Shown here in pieces: positions 47,232 to 59,165 of a stretch of 64,000 nucleotides of DNA. The notes under the pieces are model-generated. The model did no database searches, was not told the DNA's origin, and worked only from the letters and a program-made list of their open reading frames with translations. Location of the stretch: NCBI RefSeq assembly GCF_019175385.1, contig NC_083340.1:14520336-14584335 (forward strand), read 5' to 3'. Source of the stretch: Lycium barbarum. Taxonomy: Eukaryota > Streptophyta > Magnoliopsida > Solanales > Solanaceae. The position numbers were made by a program, and so were the translations under genes. Position 1 is the stretch's first letter. Every line of letters begins with the position of its first letter.

Positions 47232-50086
47232 GTAATTTGCACTCATTATTTTTAATGCAAAATTACATGGATGTTCAAATTAAGACAACATGCTTTTCAA
47301 CATGTATTTGAATCATAAATATCTATTTTGATAAAAAACACTGAACTGTCAATCAGATTGTGATTTTTTTTTTCAAATGTATATCCACATGTATCTGGAG
47401 CATAATTATGTATTTGAACTATGTATATGAAATTATGTATTTGAACCTATGTATATGAAATTATTCATAGACTCAATATGCATGAAAATAAGTGTATATC
47501 CACATGTATCTGAACATGTGTCAATCAGATACATGTATCTGAACCTATGTCAATCAGATTACTAGTCATTTACAAATGTATAACCACATGTATCTGAACA
47601 TAATTATGTATTTTCAACCTAAAATAAACATAAGTTCAAATACATGAAAAAAACCTTGAAATATTTGGTGTTTTTGTATCTGACTTATTTAAGTACGTTA
47701 TTTTTGCAGGACCGTCTTACTTATACGAATATTGTGCCGACCATCAGTGAGATTGAGGAACTTGGATTGCGTCCTTATCTCTCCGGTAATTCTGCATCGA
47801 CAGGTCAACAACAGGTGGCGGATGACTATGATGATTTTAGTTCGACACCACCACATGTTTCTGCGACCAAGCAACCTCAAAATAAAGGTGTATCACAATC
47901 TCCACCTCACAAGAAGCCTAGACAGATGCCAATGGTACCATCGCCATTGAAGAAGACCGCATCTCCAATTACACGTGTTGGTAGTCATCCGAGTGGTGGA
48001 CGATTCACCAGACGTCATGGGTTGGCATCAACTGGGCATGCTTCAGCAATGGAAAAGGAACCAGCTCCAACACCCAACCCCCCGACTGCTGTTCCTGTTG
48101 ACGTCCCATCCACCAGCAAATTCGAGGATATCTCTGGTCTGGGGGGAGGAACTCAATGATTTTAAGTATAAAGTAAGACTTATGAAATATTCTTTATCAT
48201 ATTTTTTTTTTGTATTATACAAATTTTTATTAAGGTATGCATTTTATGTTTATATTGTTTAAAATTTTAGGTTTTCGCCGAATTCAAGGATCTTCACAAA
48301 GCCATCAACGAAAACTTTGCCAAGGTTTTTGAATATATGAAAGTGAATCAAACTAAAGAAAAGGTATTAAAGATCCATACATATACAATTATTTGATATT
48401 TTGAAATACAACGGATAAATAAAAGTTAGCAATAAAAATATTTTTATAGTGTGCTGACAGTGAGGCCCCGGTTCAGCCAACCGACGAGTATATTCAAAGG
48501 GAAGCTGGAGTACAAATGCAAACCGATACGGGTCATGCAGCGTCAACAGAGGTAATTTTTTGGTCAATTCGATGTATTGAAACTGTACTTGTATTTCTGA
48601 TTGACATAATGTTTTTTTTTAAAATGTTTTTGGTGGTTGTTCTGAATGTATTTATTATCCATCAAAATACTTTGTTCTCTATCTGAATGTATTTGATGTA
48701 TCTGTAAAACTATCCAGTGTATTTGGTTCAAGTTGATTCTGACATATTTTGAATTTACATTTCATGTATCTGGTTGTCTTTTTTCAAATACACCACAGTT
48801 TTCACTGTTTCATGTGTTTATTGGGTATCTTGAATTACGCTTTCATGTACATGGATGTACGTTGAATATACTTACATTTTATTGTTGTATTTCTCTTATT
48901 TATTTATTTAATTTCGCTATTTTTTTTCAAAGGGAGTTGGCATGCAACAGTTTGAAGTGCCTGATATTGGAATGGATCACCGCAACGAAAGTGGGGAAAC
49001 ATTAAAGGCATCTACTGAAGAACTTCTGGAAGGTGGTGATAATTCTAGCGAACAAAAAGAATCGACGGTAGGCATAGATCAAATACATCTGACTGTTTCC
49101 TATTCCTTCACAATATATATTGTGTACTTAATGTATTTCTATTTCTTGAATAGGAATACATAGTTGAGTTTCCGGACGATACCGTATCTGTCAAATCGCC
49201 AGTCGTATCAGCAAACTTTGCTGACATAGCAGAGGTCCTAGCTGATATTTCTCGCATAGGTTGGTCTTCGGGTCCCACTCATGACAAGAGTGTTGTATTG
49301 CAGGACGATCGTCATATTTTCAAGACGCCGCCCAAAGTTGGTGAGAATGTGATTCCCTTATCTCAGTTTCTTTTTCCTGACGAGCTGTTTCCAAGCCAAA
49401 CTCCCGAAAGAAGAATGATTTTGCATCCATCAGTAGCCCAGAACAGGCGTCCTAGTAAATACCAAGTTTTCCCTTTCATGGAGAATTACGAGTCTTCTTC
49501 AGGAAAGTATATATAAAAAAGCATTAATGCATTTAATTTTTTGTATTGCAAAGAATTTTTTATATTGATCATATGTATTTTGAATATTTACAGCTAGTTC
49601 AAAACACATCACTGTCCGCATTTTTAAGAAGAAGCATCCATTCGCGGAAGATCCTATCACTGGCCCAATCGACACAGAGCTTTTTGACAAATACTTGGAG
49701 TGGATTCGCAAGGGACTGCTTGTCCGGCATGAAAATCAGTATGTTCTTCATGTAAATTTTGTAGATACATTTACTGTTTAATATAAATATCAGTCATTTA
49801 TTTTCATATCAACTAATTGTATGTATTTTGCATAATTCTTTCGTAGAAAGAACAATGAAGACCGTTACAGAAAGAAGATGGCAGCTTTGGAGAATGATGC
49901 AGATTATACTTATAATTTTGGCATCACAGTAGTAGAGAACAAAAACTGGTTCTACCAGTTATCAATGAGTGGCCAGTCGTGGAATGATGAGGTTCAATGA
50001 AGATATAGATACATAAAATACAAGATTCCATTGTTTTAAGATTTACGTTTTTGATGTTTTTAATGTTTATGTGTTTCGATTTTCAG

Positions 50087-51173
50087 CACATTGACGTGAT
50101 TTTCTACTACTTGCGAAAGAAAGGAAAGTATGACAGAAGGAGCAATTTCAAATACACAACAGTTGACTGTCTCTTCATGCGAAAGGTTGATCAAACATAT
50201 CTTGCATACAACAACCCGGAAACTGGACCCAATGTAGCCAACGAAAAAGACGATATATGTCAATATGTTAAGGGCTACAGATTGCATGCAAATGCCCCTT
50301 GGCATTCAGTTGACAATATTTTTATACCTGTCAACATCAAAGAGGATAATCATTGGATTTTGGTCGTACTCTCATTCAATGACAGGTATTTTATGTATAT
50401 ATCTTTTATTAGTTAAGTATTTGCAGTTTCGACTGAGTTTTAATGAGTCATATATATATGTATACTCTTTTCGGATAATCATTGTTGTCATTCAGAATGT
50501 ATTTTATGTATCTATAAAACTATCCAGTGTATTTGGTTCAATTTTATTGATATTTTTTGAATTTAAAATCCATGTATCTGGTTGTTTTTTTTTTCAAATA
50601 CACACAGTTTTTAATGTTTCTTTTCGGTACAACAGGCGACTTTATGTGTACAACTCATACCGAGGCAGCGCAGACCACAATGCGGTTGTTAGAAAGGAAG
50701 TACAAAAGCTTGTTGCCTTCCTGCCACATTATCTACACATAAGTGGATTCTACACTCAAAAAACTGGCATAAATTGGCAGAATCATCCAGCTAATACGGA
50801 CATGACACAGAATGAGAACCTTCAAGTGGAGCATGTAGAAAATCTGTCGCAGCAAGACACTACCAGCATGTACGTATATTTAATGTATTGCAATTTTTCA
50901 TATACGTGGTTCATTCTAATAATACTACATCTTTTATACCTTACCAGGGATTGTGGTGCATACGTAGTAGCGTTCGCTGAATATCTAAGCACTGGTGAAG
51001 GTATCCCAGCACAAATCGATGCAACAATGATCCGCACTAGGTATGGTGCACTCCTTTGGAACTATGCTGTACGGAAGATCGATGAACATGCTATGAGCGA
51101 CATTGAGGCACCATCAAAACAAGTTAGGCCAGCAGTGGATTATGGCAAAGCTGTCAGAATTGATATTACTTAG
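50087..51173 (+). CDS. C48 (Ulp1) catalytic exons 10-12
   Basis: These exons splice without any stop. They contain NIFIPVNIKEDNHWILVVLS, whose His is the first catalytic residue, then LYVYNSYRG, where the triad acid position is Asn rather than the usual Asp, and finally SMDCGAYVVAFAEYL with the nucleophile Cys. The exon 11-12 junction splits the codon just before DCG. Asn can support activity in some C48 relatives, but whether it does so here is unknown. It is part of the 45329 gene; a product would need translation to start downstream of the broken exons. Confidence 0.8.
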
Positions 51174-51419
51174 GATTGATGTAGGAATATTTAATTGTAA
51201 TTTCAGACTATGGCTATTTTGATAGCAAATATTTTAGCTTTAGTTAGTTTAAGACTATCTTATCATTATACTTAAGTTTTAACTGGAACATTTAAGCTTA
51301 CTCTAATTTATCAAAGTTGTGTGATTTTATTTTGGGAATTTAGATGGATGTGTATATCTAGCTATATCTCGGAAGCGACTAAGTGAGGTACACTATAAAA
51401 ACGTACGCGTATTTAGATA

Positions 51420-51810
51420 TTGAAACAAGGGTGTTATATGTATTTGAAAACGCCAAACCCATAAACATTAACATATTTCAAATACATCTGCACGTTTTTT
51501 CAGATACACTGTTTAAATTACATGTATTTGATGTATGTTGGAATCAACAATACATTTTAATATACGGTGACCAATTTTTGGATGAATGTGTAAATCTGCC
51601 TACATTCTAATATACAGTGACCATTGTGTGATTTTGTTAGTTCAATTTATATGAATGTGTATATCTTGCTATATGTATTTGAATTCGCCCAACCCATAAA
51701 CATCAACATATTTCAAATACATATGCAACTTATTAAGATGGCAGAGTCAGATACACTTTCTACATTATATATATTTGATGTATTTTGGCACCATTATTAC
51801 ATATTAAAAT
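51420..51810 (+). repeat. Duplicated spacer between the two MULE genes
   Basis: CCATAAACATtAACATATTTCAAATACAT occurs near 51459 and again near 51694, with similar surroundings (TATTTGA, TCAGATACAC, TATTTGATGTAT). It lies in the convergent spacer and encodes nothing. Confidence 0.7.
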
Positions 51811-52014
51811 ATAGTAACTATTTTTTTTAAAAGAACTGATGCTGCCTTTTATATTCATTTGTGAATGAATTTAAAGATAACTATTCAATACAATTCTAAA
51901 TGAAGATATCACACACGTAGTACGTGAAACAGATTTCATTTTTCATTCAAAAAAAAAATGCAAACCAACAGTGTATTTAGTCTAACAAATCTAAACTTCT
52001 ACAAAAAAAAAAAA

Positions 52015-54765
52015 TTATTTCCTTCTAGGAGCATTACTACAAGATTTTCTATTGTGTCCAGTCTGTCCACAAGTACTGCAAGCATGTCTCTTTTTTCCAA
52101 GAAGCAATTCAAATAACGGCTTATCACGCTTTTTCTTCGACCTACCAGGAGGTCTCTTGTATCTTGGTGGCAAAACAACATCCTCTGATATGTATGTTGG
52201 AATCTTCCATTCCCGCTCGTCAGGGAGAGGATCCACGGCGACATCATATGTCTTCACCACGGTGTGCGGTTTGAACTATTCGGAACAGTAATCATCAGCC
52301 ATTAGATTTTTCTTCTTAATGACAGCCCATGCATGTGGGCATGGAATTTCGTCTATTTGAAACATCCGACAACTGCACGTTTTGTTGTCCAAGTTAACGA
52401 TGAAACGCCTTCCTGGATCATATACCGTGTACAAGTATTCGGTTGATGGTTCGGCCTACAACAGATCAGTCAAAATCAACAAAAACATACTTCACGTAAA
52501 TTCAAATACACATAAGTTCATGATTGCAAAGATTAACCATTATAGTCATAAACATATTGCTAATTATTATTCATAGCTGACTAATTGTATTTGATCAATC
52601 TAGTCACATACACCAAATATGTGAAAAAATTTGACACACATATCCAGACTGCATATAACTAAATACAACAAATACAATAATGTAATAGAATCAAAATACT
52701 TATTCAACTAATAAATACATGTTATCATTTTCACATAGATCTCACAGATTCCATATGATAACTATATCAAATACAACGAACATAAATGAATCTCAATCGA
52801 ACATACTTAAGCAATTTGAAAAGAAACATACCGTCATACGTAAACATAGATACTCATTTATTGACAACATCTCCTAAAACTTTTTACCGAGTGTTGTGAA
52901 CGTGTATGTACAATTTTCCGGTTATTATAATTCCATCTTCCAAACATCTTCCTCACTTCTTCTAGAAAATCAAATATAGGAAGCTCTCTTGCTGCTACAA
53001 GGTGACGATTAATACACTCTGCTATGTTTGAAGTCATTGTCCACCCTCGGTTAGCAGTTGCATACACTCTAGCCCACTTCTCTCTTCCAGCCAATTCCAA
53101 ATACTCTGCCACCCGAAAATCTGCCTTCTCAACTTTGCCCATAAGCTCATCAAAATCTTCCTGCGTGTACGCTTTTGCCATTGCATAAAACACGGGACTC
53201 AACACATCATGGCTCTTCTTATACTTCTTACATACGTTACCCCATAGATGCCATATGCATGCATAATGCGGCACATTCGGATAGATTCTAGAAACAACTT
53301 TGTTTATGCTTTCATGCCTATCGGAAACAATACACATGTTCTCTCTCACACCATACGCTTCCCTGAATTGCTAAAAGAACCACGTCCAAGACCTGTCATT
53401 TTCTGAATCTATCACACCATATGCTAAAGGAAGTATATTACCTGCACATACCGCGACAATTAAAAAAAATCAGTTCTACATATTCATTCTTTAGTATAAT
53501 CAAGCTGAACCGTGTATTTGACTTACCTGCACCGTCTAACGTGCTTGCTGAAACGAACGTTCCGTTGTATGCTGTTTTGAGGTGGCTCCCGTCAACTACA
53601 ACAATTGGCCTACAACAATCAAACCCTTTGATGAATGCATACAATGCTATAAACAGATACAGAAGCTCGTTTTCGTCGGATTTTCGCATTCTTATATGTG
53701 AACCTAGATACATTTTATCCAAGATGTATAGGTACCCAGGTAATTTTTTGTAAGAATCCGATGGTTCACCCATTAAATCCTTCATTGCTTTTTCCTTAGC
53801 CCGCCAAGCGACCATATAGGACACATCCATTCCAAGATCATTTCTTACATCCTCCGCTATATCATTAGGTGTGTATTTCCTCTTATGGTTGGCTACTTTT
53901 GGTTTTACAATTCCACCTATAAACCAACCTGTCGCATGGCGTTGTGAATACACCTTATCTTTTAGCGGACATGTATGCTTGTCACGAAACTCCCTAACCA
54001 TGAACATTTCTGATTTACCAACACTCGATGCCCTAAATTTCCAATCACACTCTTCAGACACACATACTAGTGTATAGCTTTCAAATACAAACATGAAAAC
54101 AAATACATTAGTTGACAATATATCAGATAACTACATTAAATTTAAAATATAATAGTTCAGAACAATTAAACACACCTTATCGCATTTGACCTCTCGGCAC
54201 GAAAATTGAACCTGTTGGAAATTGCATAATTCGCCATAACAGCCTTCAGTGTATCTTTGTCCTTGTAAACTTGATCAACAACAACCTCTTTTTGGTTCTT
54301 ATTTGATATAACCAGATTTGTGTCATTTTCGAACACAGTAACGGCATTGCCACAACTTGAAGAAGCTAAGTCTCCACTCACTACTATTTCCATAGCATTT
54401 GTTTGTTTTATGTAACCAATTTGCAAAAATTCACCTTCAATACAACTTTCACCAGATACACAAGTATCAACGCTTTTATCAGTTGTAGTTATGCACAAAG
54501 GATACATCGCTAACTGTTTGTTCTCTTTCTTCAATTCCACATACACCCTAACACTCATATCATTATGTATTTCCATTGGCGTATCATTACCTTCAACTAT
54601 ATATTTGATGTATATGTTTTTCAGTTGCATGTCTATATTCAGCTGAGTTGCAACTGCTTGTAATAAATCTAGTGTATTTGGTAGACTGTTTCTTGTGTTC
54701 ATTATGTTATGAACTGGTGTATTCGAAACTATGTGCGTATTTGATAAACACAGTTTCTGCTTCAA
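52015..54765 (-). pseudogene. MULE transposase, 4 exons, interrupted
   Basis: Minus-strand exons are 54765-54176, 54077-53527, 53441-52832 and 52455-52015, about 730 codons with GT-AG borders. In order it has a MuDR-type N-terminal DNA-binding region (LKAVMANYAISNRFNF, CDWKFRAS, HTC), then the DDE core with Asp in VVVDGSHLK and Asp in IVSDRHESI. CIWHLWGN follows, then Glu in TSNIAECIN. A SWIM zinc finger (CSCRMFQIDEIPCPHAW) and a CCHC knuckle (CSTCGQTGHNRKSC) close the protein. The enzyme cuts and joins the element ends. TAG codons at 53371-53373 and 52276-52278 and a shift with stop near 52870 inactivate it. More N-terminal sequence probably lies up to about 55030. Confidence 0.85.
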
Positions 54766-54779
54766 ATATGTTTCAGATG

Positions 54780-55560
54780 TGTATATATGGCTGTGTGTAT
54801 TTATGTATCTGAGATAGTGTTTTCATAAGCTAACTCAGATACATAAATGTTAATGTATTTGAAAATCTGTATGTTGTAGATTTGTGTATTTAATTTTGTA
54901 TATTATTTTATAATGTATTTCAGGTTGTAATCAATCTCAACTAATTCATTCATTTTGAATACAAGAATGTCCACTATATCGTCGTTGATAAGACACTCAG
55001 GTAATTGGAACAATGAAAACTGCTATGTGAATTTCAAAATTGATGCAGTGGCGTTTAAAGAATATTCGACATATATTATAACCTACAGAATTATATATAC
55101 AGCAATCCGTTCTATACAGTATTCCAAATACATTAACACTCGTGACAAACATAAGAGATATACAATACACTGTATCAAACACAAAAATACATACAAAGAC
55201 ATCGTATTTATTAATGTATTTGGGATGGGAAAACAACAACACAGCAAAAACACCAAGATTTGTGTATTCACAAATGGAAAAAAATTACATAAATACGAAA
55301 ACAAAATGTATATGTTTTCAACACACACTTCATCACTGGTCAAATACCTAACAAACATACAACACAAAGATACTACATTCGGTTTTTTTTGCCGAACATA
55401 TAACACATTTATTTGAAGCTCGTCACTGAAGAGGAATTCAAAGACGAAGGAACTTAGCAAGGTTTGACAAATAAGAAGTAAAAAAACTACAAAAACCAAT
55501 GCCAATCTGAAATACATTTTCAGTGTTTTTATTAAAAAAAAAAAGAAGGTACTTTCGAAT
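54780..55560 (-). other. 5' part and leader of the MULE transposase gene
   Basis: On the minus strand, LPECLINDDIVDIL around 54960-55000 looks like the usual N-terminus of these transposases, but frameshifts disconnect it from exon 1. The rest up to 55560 is AT-rich with many TGTATTTG words. Open frames on both strands are low complexity. Confidence 0.45.
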
Positions 55561-55784
55561 TACCATTAGAATGATCGTATTTTGATGTTTTGTTGTTTTT
55601 GCTCTGCAGTTGACTGGTTTGAATTTTTGAATTTTTGAATTTTACGTTGCATTTGAAAAAGGTGGGTGGAGAGAAGGTGAATCGTGAAGAATATGGAAAT
55701 GGAAGCTAATTTTGTGGAGCAGATTATGAAAGATATTATTATGAAATATATTTTCCCATTTAAGACCAAATTAAATGCCTATTT

Positions 55785-55943
55785 CTAAGGGATTTGTTTT
55801 ACTGGTTACAGCTTCTGAGTCTATTTACTATACCGTAAATACACGCAATACATATGGTAATTAACTAAAAAGGTAGCTACGAAATGTAATAAATAAAATG
55901 GTAGTTACTAATGGTAAGAACCTATAATAAGGTAGTCATTCCT
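55785..55943. repeat. Right terminal region of the MULE
   Basis: Near 55789 AAGGGATTTGTTTTACTGGTTACAGCTTCT repeats, in the same direction, the left-end motif at 44848. Near 55895-55942 the inverted partner of AACTACCATTTTATTTATT and of GGAATxxxTACT occurs. The right end thus contains both direct and inverted copies of left-end motifs. Confidence 0.55.
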
Positions 55944-56044
55944 ATAAGTTTGCCTTCTTAAGTGTAGTCCAAATTAACTTACCCAAAAGGTCGAGTCCAA
56001 GTCTCCAAGATACATTACTAGCCCAATAAAACCCATTATTAAGT

Positions 56045-56502
56045 GGACAATTTGCACTATTATCGTTCATACGGACTGGTCTTTAATTTTTGTCCCTCAA
56101 TTCGCTGGTCATTAATTTTTGGCTTTCGTTTAAAAAGGTGACTGAAAATATACCGAGATTCTGGTTCGAAACCTAGCAGAGTTGAAAATAATAAAAAAAA
56201 ATCGCAAGGTATAGGTTCATAATGAACCTATGCATATTCGGGTGAAGTTACATAAAACCTATGCCGGAGACGACAGACTTTGCCTTGTAAAGCAAACTTT
56301 TAGTTATGCCTGCAGACGTTTCGCAAAAGCTTTGCCTGGCTATTTTTTTATTTTTTTTGACTGAGCGGGGGTTCGAATCCAGAATCTCGGGGTATTTTCG
56401 GCTATCTTTTTAAGCGAAGGACAAAAATTAAAGACCAGCAATTTGAGGGACAAAAATTAAAGACCACCCCAAATAGAAGGACAATCCGCGAAAAAAAATG
56501 TC
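56045..56502. mobile_element. Long-TIR non-autonomous element, complete copy
   Basis: The 458-bp unit is flanked by ATTAAGT (56038-56044 and 56503-56509). About 60 bp near each end pair as inverted repeats: GGTCTTTAATTTTTGTCCCT at 56076 and its complement at about 56440-56465. The interior contains GGGGGTTCGAATCC near 56365, which resembles a polymerase III B box. A related copy begins at about 56886. The superfamily is undetermined; the 7-bp duplication does not decide between hAT and Mutator types. Confidence 0.65.
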
Positions 56503-56885
56503 ATTAAGTTATGTCAACAGTTAAATTGAGAGAGGAAACAAATTGTTTCGAATGTATGATATAATCTTAACTTTAATTGTACAAGATATTATTTATACAA
56601 AATTAAGTGGTATTGTGCATGTAGATTATAAAACAAGCGAATAGAAAAGGTTGTTTCAATTGGTTTAGCTACGACTCCATTTTTATGTAATCCATTTTGA
56701 GCTGATTGGATAATACTCTTATTAATTCAAGCCATTTTAAATCCGTCTAATTTGACCCAATGTACCCACTTGACGACCCTATACATGCTAGGCCTACGCC
56801 TAAGCATCAATAGGCCCAAATCGTAAGAAAATTACCGGCTAGCCAGTTTTTGGCCTGGTATTTACTTTTTATGCAACTTTTAAAA

Positions 56886-57130
56886 TGGGGCAATTCGCGG
56901 CAATGCCCTTATTTTGGGGTGGTCTTTAATTTTTGCCCATCAAAATAAAAGTATTTAGTTTTTGCCCTTCGCCTAAAACCTCAGGGTTCCGGGTCCGAAC
57001 CCCTGCTCAGGCGAAAATTAATAAAAAAAAATCGCTAGGCAGAGGTTGCCTACAAGGCAGAGTTTGCAGGAAAATTATGACCGATGGGGCAGAGTTATGC
57101 CTGATGGGGCAAACTCTGCCTTAAGGTAGA
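56886..57130 (+). mobile_element. Second copy of the long-TIR element, interrupted
   Basis: GGGCAATTCGCGGCAATGCC followed by GGGGTGGTCTTTAATTTTTG matches the end of the 56045 element. The interior again carries a B-box-like inverted GGGGTTCGGACCC and repeated GGCAGAGTTTGC words. The copy stops where the copia fragment begins near 57131, and its other end was not found. Confidence 0.55.
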
Positions 57131-58271
57131 GTTTTGCAGGCACAAGTCTGTCATGTTCCTGATTTGAAGAAGAATTTGATCTCCCTGCGTACTCTGGATG
57201 AATAAGGCTACATATACATGAGCGAAGGAGGAACTTTGAAGGTGACTAAATGTTCTTTAGTCATGCTGAAAGGCAAGCTGAAGGATGGCCTTTACATATT
57301 GGAAGGAAGCACCGTTGTTGGCTCTGCAAATGCATCTACAGTGTAGTTATCTAATGATGACAAGGTAAGATTATGTCACATGAGATTGGGTCATATGAGC
57401 GCACGTGGACTGGAGATGTTGAGCAACCGTAACCTTTTGAAAGGTGAGAAGATCAGCGCACTTGAATTTTGTGAGCACTGCGTTCTAGGGAAGCAGAAGC
57501 AGGTCAGCTTCAGCACTGGCAAGCACAAGATAGGAGGGGTGCTAGACTACATCCATTCAAATTTATGGGGTCCCTTTAAACTTCCAATGAAGGGCGGAAA
57601 AAGGTATCTTCTCACTTTTATTGATGATTTCTCACGAAAGGTTTGAGTACGTTTTTTTAAGGCAATAAGTGATGCTTTTGAAGCATTTAAAGAGTGAAAT
57701 ATTTTGTTTAAGAATCAAAAGGAGCGAAAAATCAAATATCTTCGCACAGACAATGGCTTGGAGTTTTGCAGTGAAGAGTTTAATGATTTCTGCAAGGTTC
57801 ATAGAATCTCAAGACATAGGATTGTCAGGCACACCCCACAGCAGAATGGAGTTGCTGAGAGGATGAACAGAACTCTTCTTGAAAAGGCTCATTGTATGCT
57901 CCTACAAGCCAAAATGTCTAAGGTATTTTGGGCTGAAGCAGTTCACACTGCTGCTCATATTGTCAATCGATCTCCAGCATTGGCTATTAACTTTAAGACT
58001 CTGAATGAGGTATGGTCAGCTGAACCCTATAACTAGTCATACTTACGAGTATTTGGGTGTCCAGCTTATTGTCATGTTAATGAAGGAAAGCTTGAACCAA
58101 GGGCTAAGAAGGCCATATTTGTAGGGTATGTGGATGGAGTAAAAGGGTACAAACTTTGGTGTTTGTCTTCACTCAAATTTATAGTTAGTAGAGATGTTAC
58201 CTTTGATGAATCCTTTATACTTGATCCCCGTAAAGTTTTTGTGGATTTTCAGGAAACGAGACCAACGAGCA
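57131..58271 (+). pseudogene. Copia element: GAG-pre-integrase and integrase, 5'-truncated
   Basis: Translation starts inside a conserved segment (HVPDLKKNLISL), so gag and protease are missing. MRLGHMSARGLEML and CEHCVLGKQ give the zinc-binding region. The integrase core has IHSNLWGP, where the first catalytic Asp of the usual HSDLWGP is Asn. It also has the Asp in LRTDNGLEF and, after 35 residues, the Glu in GVAERMN. Stops occur in the first 250 bp and a shift near 57645. The reading continues past 58200 and is cut by the solo LTR at 58272. The lineage is probably Tork/Tnt1-like. Confidence 0.88.
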
Positions 58272-58979
58272 TGTCACGACCCAACCTAGGGCCATGACGA
58301 GTGACCGAGCTTAACCTGCCCGATAACCCGACTTATGTTACTTGTACTCAAACATGGCATTCAACAGGGTTTATTTAACTAAGTCTGAAAGCTGTAAATA
58401 AAATACCGAATTCGACCTGCAACTCAAAACATCCCAAAGCATGATTATATATACATAACATATGACAAGGCAAGCTAACGAGGCTACCAACACTTCTGTA
58501 CAACAAAATAATGGCCGACAAGGCCAAACAGTAACCATGACACCCACGCTGTTCGCAGACTACTAAAAGAGTATGACCGTGCATAAGTGATGGGACAGGG
58601 CCCCATCGTGCCTGCAATATATACACAAAATTTTACCAAAACAGGAACAGTCTCTGAAGCAAGTGGAGCTGTCTGACTCTCAGTGCTGACTCCTCCTAGG
58701 TAGCTGGATTGTCGAACCGCGTCCCTGAACCTGCGGGCATGAAACGCAGCCCTCGAAGAAAGGGGGTCAGTACGGAATATGTACTGAATATGTAAGGCAT
58801 TACTGAATCATAAACAAGGAAAAGCATAACAGTAAACAAGTTTAGAAGCAACCCGGGAGTAACCTGGAATAGCATTTTAAACCGTGCCATACAGTACCTT
58901 ACACAAATTCTAGCATACACAATATAAATACAGCATACACAAATTCTAGGATACCCCATATAAATATAGTAACACAATA

Positions 58980-59165
58980 GTCCCTTCGGACGGCCGCTTC
59001 CGGCTAAGAATGCAATAGTCCCTTCGGACAGCCGCTTCCGGCTAACAAAACAATAGTCCCTTCGGACAGCCGCTTCCGGCTTAATAATGATGGCCCCTTC
59101 GGGCAGCCGCTTCCGGCTTAATAATGATGGCCCATTCGGGCAGCCGCTTCCGGCTTAATAATGAT
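58980..59165 (+). repeat. Five tandem repeats of 35-38 bp in the solo LTR
   Basis: CCCTTCGGACAGCCGCTTCC, followed by GGCTwA and a short AT spacer, occurs five times. The repeats have similar spacing but unequal sequence, and they lie inside a defined LTR. Confidence 0.92.

Larger units (their letters stand above)
45329..51173 (+). pseudogene. Ulp1/C48 SUMO-protease-like gene with DUF1985-like region, 12 exons
   Basis: GT-AG exons are 45329-45637, 46400-47231, 47710-48172, 48271-48363, 48450-48551, 48933-49067, 49154-49506, 49598-49738, 49847-49991, 50087-50385, 50636-50869 and 50948-51173, about 1,110 codons. The N-terminus is basic. Exon 2 resembles DUF1985, exons 3-7 are a variable linker, and exons 8-12 form a C48 cysteine peptidase. 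Ulp1 proteins process SUMO; those in MULEs have an unknown role. Exon 2 has TAG 46574-46576, TAA 46712-46714 and a shift at about 46937. Exon 3 has a shift at a six-G run near 48143. Exons 4-12 remain open and in phase. Confidence 0.8.
44849..55943. mobile_element. Mutator-like element carrying a Ulp1-type protease and a transposase
   Basis: Two convergent genes occupy about 11.1 kb: a Ulp1/C48 protease gene on + (45329-51173) and a MULE transposase on - (about 55.0-52.0 kb). The ends show a diverged inverted repeat. The left side reads GGGAATTTTTACTGGTTATAGCTTCTTA, and AACTACCATTTTATTTATT appears near 44901 and, inverted, near 55900. The target duplication was not identified, so ends are approximate. 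MULEs carrying Ulp1-like genes (Kaonashi-type and relatives) are known in plants. Both genes have inactivating changes, so this copy is not autonomous. Confidence 0.82.

Noticed and set aside
54955..55517. Overlapping 144-153 codon frames on both strands
   Set aside because: Low-complexity translations of AT-rich MULE sequence; only a short segment near 54960-55000 on the minus strand looks like transposase.
58980..59165. Regularly spaced short repeats that superficially resemble a CRISPR array
   Set aside because: The spacers are short and similar to each other, the repeats vary, and they sit inside a plant LTR with an exact target duplication.
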